A DNA stretch of 64,000 nucleotides, taken from Piezodorus guildinii (lineage: Eukaryota; Arthropoda; Insecta; Hemiptera; Pentatomidae). Positions within the stretch are counted from its first letter, which is position 1. Every line of letters starts with the position of its first letter. The stretch is from contig CM041293.1 in the NCBI GenBank assembly GCA_023052935.1, forward strand, positions 175,575,600 through 175,639,599, read 5' to 3'. The notes beneath the pieces were generated by a model, which saw only the letters and a list, made by a program, of their open reading frames with translations, was not told the origin of the DNA and made no database searches. Positions 21,435-34,300 of this stretch are shown one piece after another. The position numbers and the translations under genes are program-made.

Positions 21435-22021
21435 AAACTAACCATATACACAACCATTGGAACATAAAATACATGATCAGTCAAACCGCGCATGCGAAGA
21501 AAATAATGAACATCGGTTTAAGAAGGGAAGTGGGAATGAACTTATAACCTTCTAACTAACAAATCTCTGACCTTGGGCTGTCATGCATTATTTTTAATTG
21601 GCCGTGGCATCAATCTAATTGGTTATTGACAAATAACAAGACAAGTACATATAAATGTGTAACAAAAGGAATACACTTAAACGTGTAAACAAAAAAGGGA
21701 TTAGGCAATTTCAATATGTAGAACAACTTATAGTCATTTTTAGGGTAGTGCCTTCCTCTGGGTTATTTCCTGGGTGCAAAAAAATCGAGCATATGACTTT
21801 GCTTTATAATTACCAAGTCATACCTCAGGCCAAATAGCCAAGGAAGTGCATATGCTTGGAGATGTCTTAGCAACATTTTCAATAATCTGCGAACCAGAAG
21901 AGCTATTTTATATGATGCATATACAAGTTATTAATGGGCTTTATATTATGAAGGTTATATTCGGATTGAAACCATCTAGTTTGCCATTGGAAAGCTAAAT
22001 CTTTTAGAAAAAAAAAGTTAT
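21435..22021. other. Interval without recognised features
   Basis: No coding exon or repeat family recognised; the open frame at 21655-21837 shows no family features. Confidence 0.45.
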
Positions 22022-22136
22022 CTTTGCTGATGAGTTTATGCTTGGACATGGCTCAGTAATGCCCTGATGATGGCTCACAAGCTTGAGCCAAAATTAAAAA
22101 ATTTCTAAAAATGACTGATTTCTGATTATTCCATCA
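22022..22136 (+). mobile_element. Foldback/hammerhead element remnant
   Basis: It is close to the centre and right arm of the element at 56752-56974: CAGTAATGCCCTGATGATGG, CTCACAAGCTTGAGCC, then AATGACTGATTTCTGATTAT. The 11 bases that would hold GAAAC and the cleavage site are deleted, so the ribozyme core is lost. Most of the left arm is missing. Confidence 0.65.
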
Positions 22137-22154
22137 TTTCTATGATTAAAATAA

Positions 22155-22708
22155 AAATCTGGTGCACAGCACTTTCACTTATCCCCATTGTTAAAACCAA
22201 TTGAAAAATTTGTAAATACATTAAGAGGTAAAAATAAATTGTTTAAGAATTAATTAAATTGAATTTCAATAAAAACATGTGTTTTATTAAATAATCTATT
22301 ATATTTTTATCAACAACAATCAGTTAAATTCATCGGTTTTTTATCACTCTCCATTAACTTTTACAATTCTGTGAATTAGATAATATTTTTTCTAAAATCT
22401 TTAGCTTTCCAACGGTATGTTATACATCTATAGTACTATTCTTGTGTTCAAAAACTGCATTAAAAGCTGATAACGTGCTGTAACATCTCGGGCGTATAGG
22501 TGCCTTAAATATAAAACTTCACTATCGTAAGACTTTTCGTTTTTGTGCTAGATTTAGCACACACACACCTTTTTGCGGGACTTGGTCATTTGGACTCGGG
22601 AGATCCTAAAACATGTATTTCAGTTGAAAACTGGATTAGATAATTTTCATGATCGCAATACTTTCCCTTACTATATATTTCATATATAGGTAAGTGAAAG
22701 TAAAAACT
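22155..22708 (+). mobile_element. HINE repeat copy 7, internally deleted
   Basis: The 5' end TCTGGTGCACAGCACTTTCAC and 3' end GGTAAGTGAAAGTAAAA are present. The 3' palindrome is altered (ACTATATATTTCATATATAG). The middle third is missing compared with 10678-11568. Confidence 0.75.
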
Positions 22709-23904
22709 GAAAGTCATTAGATGAAAATAGACAGCACAAAGAAGGAAAAGATCAGCAGCAATTGTATTAATTATTTATTTACAAAGTATTTAGTTCTTTT
22801 TACATTTTCATACAAATCACCAAAGCATTTAGCTGATGTATAAAAACATAACATAAAACAATATATGTCCACAGCTCTATTCCTTTTTTTTTTATTTATA
22901 TACATATTTGAACAAACAAAGAATACATACTCTTACTTTTAATTTTTTCCCCATCCACAGAAATAAAAATAAATTTATAAAGTCATTTAAATGAACACAC
23001 ATCACAAAGAGGTTTTTAAGTAGTTTAATACACTGATATGTAAATAAATTTAGAGACATTAAAAAATTAATTTTAATTTTATGATTGGTTTCAAGGAATT
23101 AATAAGTTTAATAGTAATTTTTTTTTCATTCACTATTTTTCAAAAAAACACCAAATCGTAAGTAAAATTGATATTATGCAATGTTTACTGCATTCAACCA
23201 AATTTATTTTAAAAATAACATATCAGCATTGTTTAGCTTTAATATTCTCTACACCTATAAGAGAAAATTATGTTTAGTAAATTAATTTCTTTTTATCCTT
23301 GTACTTTTGAATTGAAAAATTTAAGGACCGCAGTGGTGAACACTAGTTCATAAACATCACAAGCATCACCTTACATCGAAAATAGTTTATAAATAATGTC
23401 TTATATTTTAATTTAGATTTTTATTTTATCACAGACTAAGAATCATTTTGAAATTTTATCCAACAATAATAGAAGGTTCAAAATGGGTCATAGGTTTTGT
23501 TTAAATTTTTGAAAAGTGGTCATAATAGATAATAAATTGTTTTTTAATAAACAAAATATATTCTCAATGGATGACATGATCCATATACCTCCATTGTTCC
23601 AATGTTCTATGAAAATTAATGAGATAACATTTAAAATTTATACCACAAAACATACAATAAATAAAATAAGAACTTTGAAGCAATCTGAAAAAAATTGTTA
23701 AATACATATAAATAAAAAAAGTACACCAAATAAGAATGTATTGTTTAAAGAATAAAAATAGACCTGTCTTAGTATAAAAATAGAACTTTTTTAATTATCT
23801 GAAAAAAATGAAATCCAAAGCTTTTATATGTCTTTTTTTTCTTGGAAATTGATACATATTTAGTGGTTTGGTCAAATCGATGAGTAATAGTAAATTTTTT
23901 TTTG
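22709..23904. other. AT-rich interval, nothing recognised
   Basis: About 1.2 kb of low-complexity AT sequence. The only open frame of any length (23516-23701) has no recognisable motifs. Confidence 0.55.
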
Positions 23905-24180
23905 TTTATTTATTTAGCGCTCCTTTATGCTGCTAAGGCTAATCGGATGATGATGAAATTTTGCCTATCCAGGTTTAATTAGGATAAAGATCTTTTACGA
24001 GTACCTGACATCGCACAGGCTCAGGACCACCTTTTAACATCCCCTCCAAAGGACGGCGCTACCAAGGATTTTTTCTTCCTTTAAAAAATCTATGGGCCAT
24101 CTGCATAGTTTGAACCTTGGGCATAGAAGGTTGTTACGCTAGCCATTACACCAAAGTTAACCCCCTACCTTCGCTTAATC
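23905..24180 (-). mobile_element. SINE-B copy, near full length
   Basis: Reading the minus strand, the head (GGTGTAATGGCTAGCG), B-box-like region, GCCGTCCTTTGGAGGGGATG, CCTGTGCGATGTCAGG and tail are all present. The head is fused to the unclassified repeat at 24181-24415, as in the inverted pair 8210-8642. Confidence 0.8.
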
Positions 24181-24415
24181 ATGTATTAATCATGAATTAA
24201 ATCATGTATTAATCATGAAAATATTTGCCTACTAGAAAATTTTTGAAATCGAGTTATTCAAATCAAGTATCACAAAATGGTCTGTATGTGTGTATTTGGT
24301 AACTCTTGCTTAAACACTAAATGTCGGTAGAACCTATTTATATTTATGACAAGGGCTAGGTTTTTCATGTAATTAAAAATGCTTAATATGTAAATATATA
24401 TTAAATATATACCAC
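24181..24415 (-). repeat. Unclassified repeat, inverted relative to 8210-8457
   Basis: It shares TAAATATAAATAGGTTCTAC-type sequence and the TCACAAAATGGTCTGTATGT block with 8210-8457 and has the same SINE junction. A small local duplication (ATCATGTATTA, three times) is at 24178-24215. Confidence 0.65.
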
Positions 24416-24532
24416 CTTTTAACATACCCTCCAAAGGACAGCATAACTAAGGATTTTTTACTCCCATTATTTAACCCGGGACATTTGGCATAGGAAGCTG
24501 TTATGCTAACCACCATGCTACAGGTTTACTCA
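24412..24532 (-). mobile_element. SINE-B fragment
   Basis: Minus-strand head and first body block of SINE-B (CTGTCCTTTGGAGGG and the AAAAATCCTTAGTTATGC region). It is truncated and lies next to the preceding repeat. Confidence 0.65.
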
Positions 24533-24804
24533 TTTAAACCTGGTAAACTCATTTATTGCATTCATTACAGATATAAATGTAAAATATTAATAATGCCCTT
24601 GCCATTAAGGTCTTACAAAATAGAAGTCTAGGTGAAAACAAATTATTTATCATCATAAAATTTGTAAAAATATAAATGAACACAGCCTTTAAATAACAAA
24701 TGAAGGCAATTTTATATATATAGTATATTATTTATTACTATTATATTATTTATTTTTTAATCTATTTATGAATTCAAAACAGAAATATATAACAGAAAAA
24801 AAAA

Positions 24805-25968
24805 TCTGGTGCGCGCAACACACGACTTTCACTTACCTCCATTATTTATAAGAATTCAAGAATTTTTAAACAAATTTATAAAATGAAATAAATCGTTAAT
24901 GAACGATTTAAATTGTAGTTTAAAATAAACATGTGTATTATTAGATTATTTACTATTATATTATTATCTAAGACAGTCAGTTTGTTTTATCCACTTTTCA
25001 CTTTAATTTTTACAATAGTATGTATAAGATAACATTTTTTCTAAAATCTTTAGCATTCCAAGGGTATGTTATACATGTATATTACTGTTCTTGGGTTCAA
25101 AAACTAAAAATAGCATTAAAAAAATATTTTTGCAGCTTTCTCGTTTTGTTGGATCTCGAATTCCTTCAACTTATATATTTACCAGTTTTTTTTAGCAAAG
25201 CTAATCAAACGATATGGATAATTTTTTTGAATCTACAAAATTAAAGGTACTTTCAGGGAAGAAAATATAAATTTAAGAATATTCAAACAAATTTAGAAAC
25301 GAAATTTGTACGCGGAAAATTTTTGAAAAATCGGGACTATCCTGCCAAAAGCGTCACAGCGATGACAGCGCAGTCCAGCGACCAAACGGTGAAAGATTGC
25401 ATACAGAATTATTTTTGGTCTTTTCTCCTTTATAGCTGTAAATCAAATTTGCTCAATTTACATATTTACGCGTATATCAATTCTAATAAGATGATGTGCC
25501 TAATTTTTTTAAATCTACAAATTTAAAGATACTTTGAGGAAAAAAATTTAAAATATCTGCATTTAAGCCCCATCAGACTCTTTCAATCAGAATAAAACCT
25601 ACATCATATTAAAGCCCATCAAAGTTTACATCGTTATAGGGAGTTTAATAAAATTCGTTAGAGCCGTTATTTGAGCAAAATCGTAAAAAGGTGCTAAATG
25701 CATGGGATAAAGTAGGACTTCCGGTCACCCGATTTTAGTGAAAAAGTTGCTGTAATATCTCGGGCGTGTAGTAGTCTTAAATAAGAAAATTTCAATTCTG
25801 TACGACTAATCGTTTTCGCGCTAGACTTACCACACACAGACCTATTGCAGGACTTGGTTATTTGGAATCAGGGGACACTAAAACGTGCATTTCCGTTGAA
25901 AAAAGTAATTCGAAAATTTTTGCGATCGCAATACTTTCCCTTACTATATATAGTAAGTGAAAGTAAAA
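24805..25968 (+). mobile_element. HINE repeat copy 8 with a foreign insert
   Basis: Both ends are intact (TCTGGTGCGCGCAACACACG ... palindrome 25943-25958, GTAAGTGAAAGT). Near 25290-25400 it carries an extra GC-richer block (GGCGATGACAGCG-like, CCAAACGGTGAAA) that also occurs in copy 9 at about 34765-34810, so it belongs to a subfamily. Confidence 0.78.
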
Positions 25969-26677
25969 AGAATAACCCCTTTGAATTAATTCACCAACTT
26001 CAGAAAGAATTTAAAAAACAAATTTAAGTTAATATTAATCCATATCTCAAGAAAGAATTAACTATTAACCATTTAAATATAGTTTTTTTGTATAATTTTT
26101 CCTACAACTGTAATATAATTTCAGTTTAATTTTATCACATATTAGTCATTTAGACTAATGGATTATAATTACTGAAAAACATAACATTTTGCTGATTGTA
26201 AAGATATCTCATCCGAAATCATTTATAAAATTTTGTCATTTAGTAATATAGTTTATTTTCTTGTCTTTAAAAAACACAAAAACAATATTAATATTGTGAA
26301 ATGTGGAAGCAATGATATATAAGAATGGATAGAAAAAAAAATTAATGCTGTATGGTAATAAACTTTTATTCTTCAAAAAACTTGAATGGTTTACTATAAA
26401 CCTAATACACCAACAGAGAATACAATTAAACTAGTTGAGAGGTCATCATGATTGTGTTTACCATTTTTCAATCCATCACAGCAATAATATTTAACATTTT
26501 GTGGTTCATCTTTGGAATTAATGAGTCAAATAAATGGTAACTTAACTAGTCTTAAAGCTTGTTTTTTTTTAGCTGTTTATCACTAAGTCAAATGATTTAA
26601 TAACAAATATGAATATCCTCTCGTATAAACATAAGGCAATTATTGTAAGAGTTTGTATAAAAAAAAATAAAAAATCG
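25969..26677. other. AT-rich interval, nothing recognised
   Basis: No gene or repeat family identified; the end nearest 26677 is probably the 3' flank of the minus-strand Egalitarian-like gene. Confidence 0.5.
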
Positions 26678-28834
26678 TCATGTAATACACATTCTCTGAC
26701 TAAGCCTCCACACAGCAGATTCTGTTTCTTGGTCCATTCTTTTCAAAAATTCACAATATAAATATGGAACCAGAGAAGCAACATCAAAAGCGGCATAAGA
26801 GACCATCTTAATATTAAGAGGCCGAATCAGCCAATATTTTGGCTGCGTGATATAAACAAATTTCAAATCATCTTTACAACTGTTAGTCGGCACACCATAT
26901 TTTGAACACATTTGATTAAAGCCAGGAGCTTTAAAATTAGACAGTGTCAACATTTTATTTTCTACTACATGAAAGGCAATAGAGACATCAAAAATATAGT
27001 TCATATTCACATCATACTGCATCTTAAGGTTTAAAGCATCGTTTCTACAGTAATTAATGACTTTAAGAATTTTATCGCTTTCGATTATTTCTTTCAGGCC
27101 TAAAGTAATCATGCGTGGTAATTCATAAATATCAAAAATGTACACTGTACCATTGACCAACGCTATCTGAATCAATGAAATAATTCCAGACCCCAGGTTG
27201 AAGCCTTCGCAATCCAAGGCGATAATTTTTTCTTTTTTTATAGCCTCACATGCCTCAAGGCATTCATCTACTTCGGTTACTAGAACAGTATTATCTAAGA
27301 CATGGTCTTCCCAAGAACCAGAAAATGCAGGTTCCTTGGGGTATTCTAATATTGGGAAATATCTAATAGGTTCTACTTTTTGATCTGCTTTTAAATTTTT
27401 AATGGATTTTATAGGTTTCAATTTAGTCTTCTGAACAATTGTATTTGAGTTAGTTGATGTTTCAACTAATTTAACAAATTGGTTTTGGATAACTGTGAAT
27501 ATCTTGGGATGTTTTGAGAAAAAATTAATTAACTCCTCTATATTTCTTGCTTCTCTTATTACATCAACCGGAGCTTGTACTAGATCACACTTCAATTCAG
27601 CAATTGGAATCTCTGAGTTTGGGATCTTACTACGGATTATGTTAACATAATAGTCAACAGCTTTAGTGGAATTACTATTGATATCCGAATTCAATGTTAG
27701 ATTCTTCATGATTGGTGCAATATTGTCAAGAGGAGGTTCAATAAGAATGACACCTTTTTTTTTGGTAAGACTAAATACTTTAGGATACTTAGAAAATAAT
27801 TCATATAATTCTTTAGGATTTCTGGCACAGTTTTGAACTTCAAGAGGTGCGGTACTTCCATATCCAGTAAGTTTCTGAATAGGAACTTCTATACCGCAGA
27901 AGCCCCTATCTCTCAAAACATCAGCATAAAACTTCACAGCAACATTTTGAATCTGGTCGTCTGTGTAGCCTCCAGATTTTATATCGCTTCTTTCTTTGAG
28001 AGAATCAAGAACAGGAGGACTTTTTTTAAGTGTAACAATATCACCATTTAAACAAAAAATGTTTGGAAATTTAGACAAAAACAACTTTAGATCACGATCA
28101 GTATATGCTACTTTCTGAACTTCTAGAGGAGCTTGACCTCTATGACCAATTAAACGGCTTATTGAATAATCAGGAATGATTTTTTCAAAATATTAGAATA
28201 ATATTCAACTGCTAAGGCGGAATCATTTTCATCATATTTCAGTTTTGGTGCTTGATTCTGGTCCTCTTTCCTGACAGCCACAACTGGAGAAGGCTGTTTT
28301 AGAGCGACAAGTCTTCCTCGAAAAACTCTAAAAGTTTCAGGGTGATTGCTTAGAAGAGTTACTAATTCATGTATATTTCTAGCACAATTTTGAACAGCAG
28401 GTGGTGCTTGACTCCTGTAGCCTATAAGGTTCTTGATTGGTATGCATGTGGTTGAATCACAAGAAGACAATTTTTTTTTCATAACTTTCAAATAATACTC
28501 CACAGCTTCATCAGAACCACCAGGCCTCTCTGCTTTTGATTCAGTTTTCTGTTTAGGATTTCTACAATCAGCAATAGTTTTCACGAGCCTAACACAATTA
28601 TTTTCGGTCACTGTAAATATGGATGGGTATCTTGAGAGGAACATTCTTGAGATCCATTGCATTCACTGCTACTCTTTGGACCTCAGGTGGAGCTTGACCT
28701 CTGCGGCCAATTAGCTGATGTATGGGAAAATCAGAATATGGGCTAACATTCTGTAGATAATTAGAGTAATATTCAATTGCTAAGGAGTGATCATAAACAT
28801 CAAAAGTTGACGTTTGAGGACTATTTAAAAACAT
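26678..28834 (-). pseudogene. egl: Egalitarian-like protein: five winged-helix repeats + DEDDy exonuclease domain (two frameshifts)
   Basis: Egalitarian links localised mRNAs to Bicaudal-D/dynein; the domain family also includes EXD1 of the piRNA pathway. From ATG 28832-28834 the product (~718 residues) has five repeats of ~90 residues with a shared pattern: a YYSN-type helix, IPI..LIGYRSQAPP.VQ, ARN..EL, then HP/YP.IF.V. Egalitarian has winged-helix domains of this kind. A 3'-5' exonuclease domain follows: IIALDCEGFNLG (D and E), INYCRND (second D) and SYAAFD (Y and last D), so all catalytic residues are present. Two breaks need correction: one extra A near 28648 and one missing A in a six-A run near 28176. 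There are no introns. It is either a retrocopy or young pseudogene, or a real gene with assembly indels. No poly(A) tail is visible. Confidence 0.8.
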
Positions 28835-28843
28835 TGTTATCAA

Positions 28844-29435
28844 ATCTTACAAAATCATGTGGCCAATAATGTCTTAAGAGTTCCACAAAACTAAAATGTA
28901 ATAGTAAAATATTTTTTATACAAGGAACATTACCTTGAAGTATAATTATTGGCCAGTTTACCTAATCAAATATTGTTACATTCTCAACTGTTTCATATTC
29001 ATTTACCGACAACTAAACAGTCTCAGTCTAGATGAGGCAATCCCAAATGTCTGGATAACCACAACACAACCTTAAACTTTATCACCTCCACAGCATGTTG
29101 ACAGAAGGTATTTTAATATCCATTTATCCATGGTTCATTTTAATTGAGGAAAAGTAGTAAAAAAAAAAAATAATAATAATATACATTTTTATATGCATCA
29201 AAAACAAATCCTCTATTTTAAATTATTAAAACTTGATCCATATTAAAGTTTAGAATTCATAAAATGTATTTATTATTCAAATGATAAGGAGAAAATCAGT
29301 GTAGTCACTGTTCCGTTTATTGACATAGTAGAACGATTACTTATTTAATGTTTTCTCCAAAACTGAACTATATTAAAGTATTTTGAAATTATAGATTTTC
29401 ATCAACGTCGCTATAAAAAGCACATTAATTATTAT
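28844..29435. other. Upstream interval of the Egalitarian-like gene
   Basis: AT-rich sequence, no recognisable repeat or exon. It should hold the promoter of the minus-strand gene if that gene is active. Confidence 0.4.
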
Positions 29436-29519
29436 CTGGAGGGGGGGGGAGGGAGATTGATTGTCCAATTTATACATATTCTTTAAAGCCTAATAGGATA
29501 AGAATTTCAAAAAGGTCTT

Positions 29520-30000
29520 AGCGGAATAAGAGAGTGAAAACTGCCCCCATGTACATCAGAACCAAATCCATACCATTGATTCACACCTGTGAAAAACCTC
29601 ATTAGCAAATTTTTAGCCTCTAAATCCTTGTGGTAGGGCAATTATGGGGGAGGGGGGAGAAAGAAAAATGTTTTCTTCTGAACAGCTCAAACGACTTTTA
29701 TGAAAAAAATGTATGATATGGATATTCAAAAATAGTTTCAAGAAATATTTTGTCCACGAAATCACAAAATCCATATCATTTATTTTTCTTTCGTGAAAAT
29801 CGCTTCAGCTGTTCAAAAATTATTAATAATCTTCTTTTTTTTTTTTTTTTGTGTGTTTTTTTCTCAATTCATAATTTCCCTCCCCTAAGGATTAAGGAGC
29901 TAAAAATTGCAAAAGGTGGTTTCTCGTGGGTGTGAATCCATTGTATAAATTGGTTCTGATATACGTGGGACAGATTTCACATGCTTATTCTGCTAGGCTA
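29520..30000. mobile_element. Foldback element with arms of about 220-250 bp
   Basis: The left arm (29530-29735) and right arm (29760-29985) are inverted copies. Matching blocks include CAGAACCAAATCCATACCA with its inverted partner TTGTATAAATTGGTTCTGA, and the GAGGGGGGAG/CTTTCC run near 29650 with TTTCCCTCCCCTAAGGATTA near 29875. The loop is about 20 nt. No transposase is present. A half copy is at 15410-15670. Confidence 0.7.
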
Positions 30001-30356
30001 TTTCTACAAGATCTGAAGTCTCTTTTGCTCTTCCTCTGATACAAGCAGCGATAGCTGTTGGTCCACCCAACTGATTACATCTAATTATTCTAAACTGATG
30101 TAGAGGTCTCTAAATTAATTTACATTTAATAGGATGAGGGAGCTCAAACTTAATTATTTAGCGTATTGAGTGATGTAGAAAACACTTGTTCTCATTATTA
30201 CGTTTTACAAAAGCATAAACACTTATCGGTATAATGGAACAATATAGGGTCCATTGCCTCATCCCTTCTGTATCAGAAGAGACGTCAGCGGTACATTTTT
30301 TCTGATCCAACAGGTCCCGATCAGAACAAAAAAATATACTGCGCATGATCTGTAGA

Positions 30357-30612
30357 TTGATTGTTTATTTATTTAACGTCGCTTTATCTACTATGGCTAA
30401 TCGAAACGATGCTACAATGGGAGTCCTAAATTTTGCTTATCCAGGTTTTATTAGGATAGGGATCTTTATCGAGTATCTGACATCGTACAGGCTCTGGACC
30501 ACCTTTTAACGTCCCCTACGAAGGACGGCATAAATAAGGATTTTTTACTCCCATTAAAACATCCTAGGACCACCTGCGGGTTTGAACCGTGACCTTTGGC
30601 ATAGGAGGCTGC
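30357..30612 (-). mobile_element. SINE-B copy
   Basis: Minus-strand SINE-B from tail (GTTTATTTATTTAACGTCG) to head (CACCTGCGGGTTTGAACC is the B-box region, TTGGCATAGGAGGCTGCTAG the A-box side). A second head-only fragment lies at 30785-30855 (-). Confidence 0.8.
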
Positions 30613-30866
30613 TAGATCTCTTTAGAATAAATATTATTTTAAGGTCCCATTGACAATCACCCTGTCCCTTTGTTATATTTTTTTTCGATTAGAGAATTTA
30701 CTTGTGCACAAGAAAATACGTCTTAATGAAACAATAAAGAATGGCTCTAAAATACCAATTACGTTATGTATAAAACGCTAGGGTTATCTGCCTGGTGCAT
30801 AGAAGGCTATTATGCTTATAAGTTATAACCATACCACAGGTGACCCCTACCTGTGACAGTATTTAC

Positions 30867-30912
30867 AGCGCTGCCTGATGATGACGTTAAGCTAGACCGA
30901 AACGTCGGGACA
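30867..30912 (+). ncRNA. Degenerate hammerhead-like motif
   Basis: CTGATGA (30875-30881) and GAAACGTC (30899-30906) are spaced as in hammerhead ribozymes, but the 17 nt between them do not form a convincing stem II and stem I pairing is poor. Probably an inactive relative of the motifs at 48455-48495 and 56863-56904. Confidence 0.35.
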
Positions 30913-31231
30913 CAATGAAGGGAATCTGCTTATTTGAGTGTTATTTCTTTAATTACTGCAACCAACTTTTTTAACTACGCTCATAAAAGTTTGTTGCCTT
31001 AAATTATTAACCGAAGTTTGGATCACTAATAACTCTTTGGAATAGTTATAACCGCTTAGATACCTTTTTAATCAATATAAAACGTGTTATTGTTACCTTT
31101 AAACTTGTGATATTATTATTGTATAAATAAAGTTATTTATTTTTATTGTTATTTGTAAAGAATTTTTTTTTTTTTTTTTTTACTCTGGTTGTGTTCTTAT
31201 GTAACTTAATTAATATTTGGCTCTGGTCAGT

Positions 31232-31349
31232 ATGGATACTAAAACTTGTTTTGTGTATAATACAAACCAGTTTTCTAGTTTGTTAGATGGCATATCAGTA
31301 TCTCCTTTGATGAAATGTAGACCTTCCTCAGATCCTGTTCCAATATCAG
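31232..31349 (+). CDS. ANKZF1: ANKZF1 exon 1
   Basis: Starts at the first ATG (MDTKTCFVYN) and ends ATATCAG|GTATTA in phase 1. The start is chosen because the frame continues into the conserved zinc-finger exon. Confidence 0.8.
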
Positions 31350-34300
31350 GTATTATGTCAAATTTTTGTGTAACAGTGTCAACTTTTTTTTTTTAGTTTA
31401 CCTTAAAAATATGTTATTTTCAGGTGTTTCTGAAGTGTCTGCTGCCGATTTCCTTAATGATTTGTCTATTTCTGATACATTATATTGCTCCTTTTGTTCT
31501 GCTGGTTTTCTTGATAAACATCAACAAAGGGCACATTATAAGCTGGATTGGCATCGATATAATTTGAAACAACATCTTGCTCAAAAGAAAACAATATCTG
31601 AGGAAAAATTTGCTCAATTAGCAGGTTTTTATAATTAGTTCATTAATTACTGTAGTTAAATACTTTATTTATTCTTGGTTATTTACAATCTCTTTCATAT
31701 TTATTTTTTGTTGTAAATTATAGATGATGTGTCTAGTATTTCCGGTTCAGAAAGTGAAAGCGATACTGAAACTGACTTCAGTTCAACTGATGTTGAATCT
31801 TCGAAAGAGGATGCAAGATTAACGCACCTCATCGCCCGAAGATCGAGAGTTTGTTTAACAATTCTTCAGGTCAAGTTATTTCAGTTCACAGGTGTCTTCT
31901 GCTAAACAAGAAGGTGATAATATTTAAATTTAGAATAAATATAACTTTGTTTACAATTTTATCTCACAGAAGTTTCTCTGTTCAAAATTTTTTTGTCAGG
32001 AAGAAGCAGCTTCTGATGATCATTTGGTTGGGTTGATGAAAAAACTTCCAAACCGTACGACATGGCTAATAGTAATGATGGGAGGAGGTCATTTCGCGGC
32101 TGGATTGTTCAAAGGTAACTCCATTGTTACATCTAAAAGATTTGTTACCGCTTTGTTTTGTTTTTTAATGATGGCAAGAATGGTTGTCTGTAGTTTTGAA
32201 TTACATTCATATATGAATACTCCCCCAACCAACTTCTTATCTTTTTTTACTTTCACTTCCTTATGTTTTTTTTATTTTTCACCCCTTCCTTTCCTTTGTA
32301 GATTAAACAGGAAGATTTTCATGTCAGGAGACAAGGGCGGGGGATCGATGTTGAGTTAATAAAATCACCCTGGCACCACTGCTAGTGTATTAGTGTAAAT
32401 GCTTTTTAATGAAAAACAAATTACCTCCCTCCCCTTCAAAATTTGAGGACTTACACTTCAAGATACGTGGAGCCCGAATTACACATAAAATCCGTCTGTC
32501 TGCCATACAAATCAATAAAAACCAAAAGTTTAGTAATAAACAGTTATACCGTATTATTTATTTCGAATAGTGAGGTAGCAACATGGTCTACATAAGAGCA
32601 TTAGGCAACTATGGGTCCCAGGATCGAACCCCGGCTGAGGCAGATTTATTTATTCTGTTATTTCAGCCATCGAGCAACCCCAAGGTATGGAGACCCTTCT
32701 GGCGTACATCCAGCCTCTAAAAAGTGGGTACCCAAAACTGGGAAAAAAACCTGGTATCAGAGCATGATTAAGGCTTAATCACCTCCTTGCTCGGTTGTTG
32801 GCCGTTAAACACCCCATCTTTATAAATATGGAATCTTTATAAATATTGAATCGCGAGACCCTTCATGGGTTGTAGAGGTGCAGGTTCTTTTTTTTATTAT
32901 TTTTTTTTTTTTTTTTTTTTTTTTTTCTGGAACAGTCATACTTAGTTATTTGGAAATAATAAATTACTTTGTAATAATTTGCAGTGTTTTTTCCAAATAT
33001 ATTTCTCCTACTACACATCATTGTATTTGCATATTTTTCTTACTAAGAACAACGAGCGGTGTGGTCTAGTGGGTAGAGCGCTAGTCTCCGGGTCCTGGGT
33101 TCTAATCCCGGCTGTGGTGGTATATTATTTATTCTGTTATTTCGCGGGGGCGATCCTGGGGTATGGAGACCCTCTGGGGGCACACCCAGCCTCAATCAAG
33201 TGGGTACCCAAATATGGGGAAAAAACCTGGCAGCTGAGCATGATCTCGGCCGAATTACCTCATTGCATGGTCGTTGGCCTAGAAACAGTACGAATCTCTA
33301 CTTGTACTGAGCCTAAAACTCATGGGTTGTAGTGGTACAGGTTTTTTTTTTTTTTTTTTTCTTAATAGAACCAAATTTTCTTATCTTATAATTATTTTTT
33401 AGATTACTATCCTCCTAACCAACTTTTCCAATGCGTTCTCTTTAGCTTTGTTTTATTAAACTAGTTCTGTAAGCAAAACTAAACATTTTTTATGGGATTT
33501 CCTGATTTCTAGATTTTTATATAAAACATATTGTGACTAATTATGATTTTGATTGATCATAGAAAGTCAGACTTCGATGTAAAATTCTCTGACTTCTAGT
33601 TATTGACAGCAAACAAAGTTCCTGATTTTTCCAGGTTCAGAAAAATAAATAACCTTATTTTCAAAGTATTCCAGTTCCATAACCATCTAATCTTCTCCTC
33701 TATGTCATGTATATAGTTATAAAAATTGATAAATATTTTGTAAGTATTAAAATGTTAATTCTATATTAATTTCTTAGGTGCTGAAGCTGTGCTACACAAA
33801 ACCTTTCACAGCTATACTGTACGCTCAAAGCAAGGAGGCACTCAAAGTTCAAAAGATGGAAAAGGTTCGCATCCTAAATCTGCAGGAGCGAGTTTGAGAC
33901 GCTATAACGAACAATCACATTTACAGGTGTTTTATCTTGGAACATTAATTTTAGATTAGTATATATACAGTGTGTCGTGAATTTAACTGACAAAACTTTA
34001 TGAGCATGGGGAGAGAGGGGAAGAGGGGAGAGGAGAGGGTACCAAAAACTTTAGTCAACAAGTCTTTAGCAAATTTGCTCGTTTTTGCTTAGTATAATAG
34101 TGAAGAAAATGAAACTAAACAAGTTTTCTCTTTTTATTTGTTTATTAGCTGACATCCCAGATGATATTCTGTCCTAACTACGAATATCACTATCCGGTGT
34201 TGGCAATAAGGAATCTGTTAGATGATATGTTTGATCCTGTATCTAAAAAAAATCTGTTGTGCGCAACACACGAATTTCACTTACCTTTGTTATTGATATC

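Noticed and set aside
32024..32359. 111-residue open frame past ANKZF1 exon 4
   Set aside because: The frame reads through the donor AAAG|GTAACT into the intron; family conservation resumes only in exon 5.
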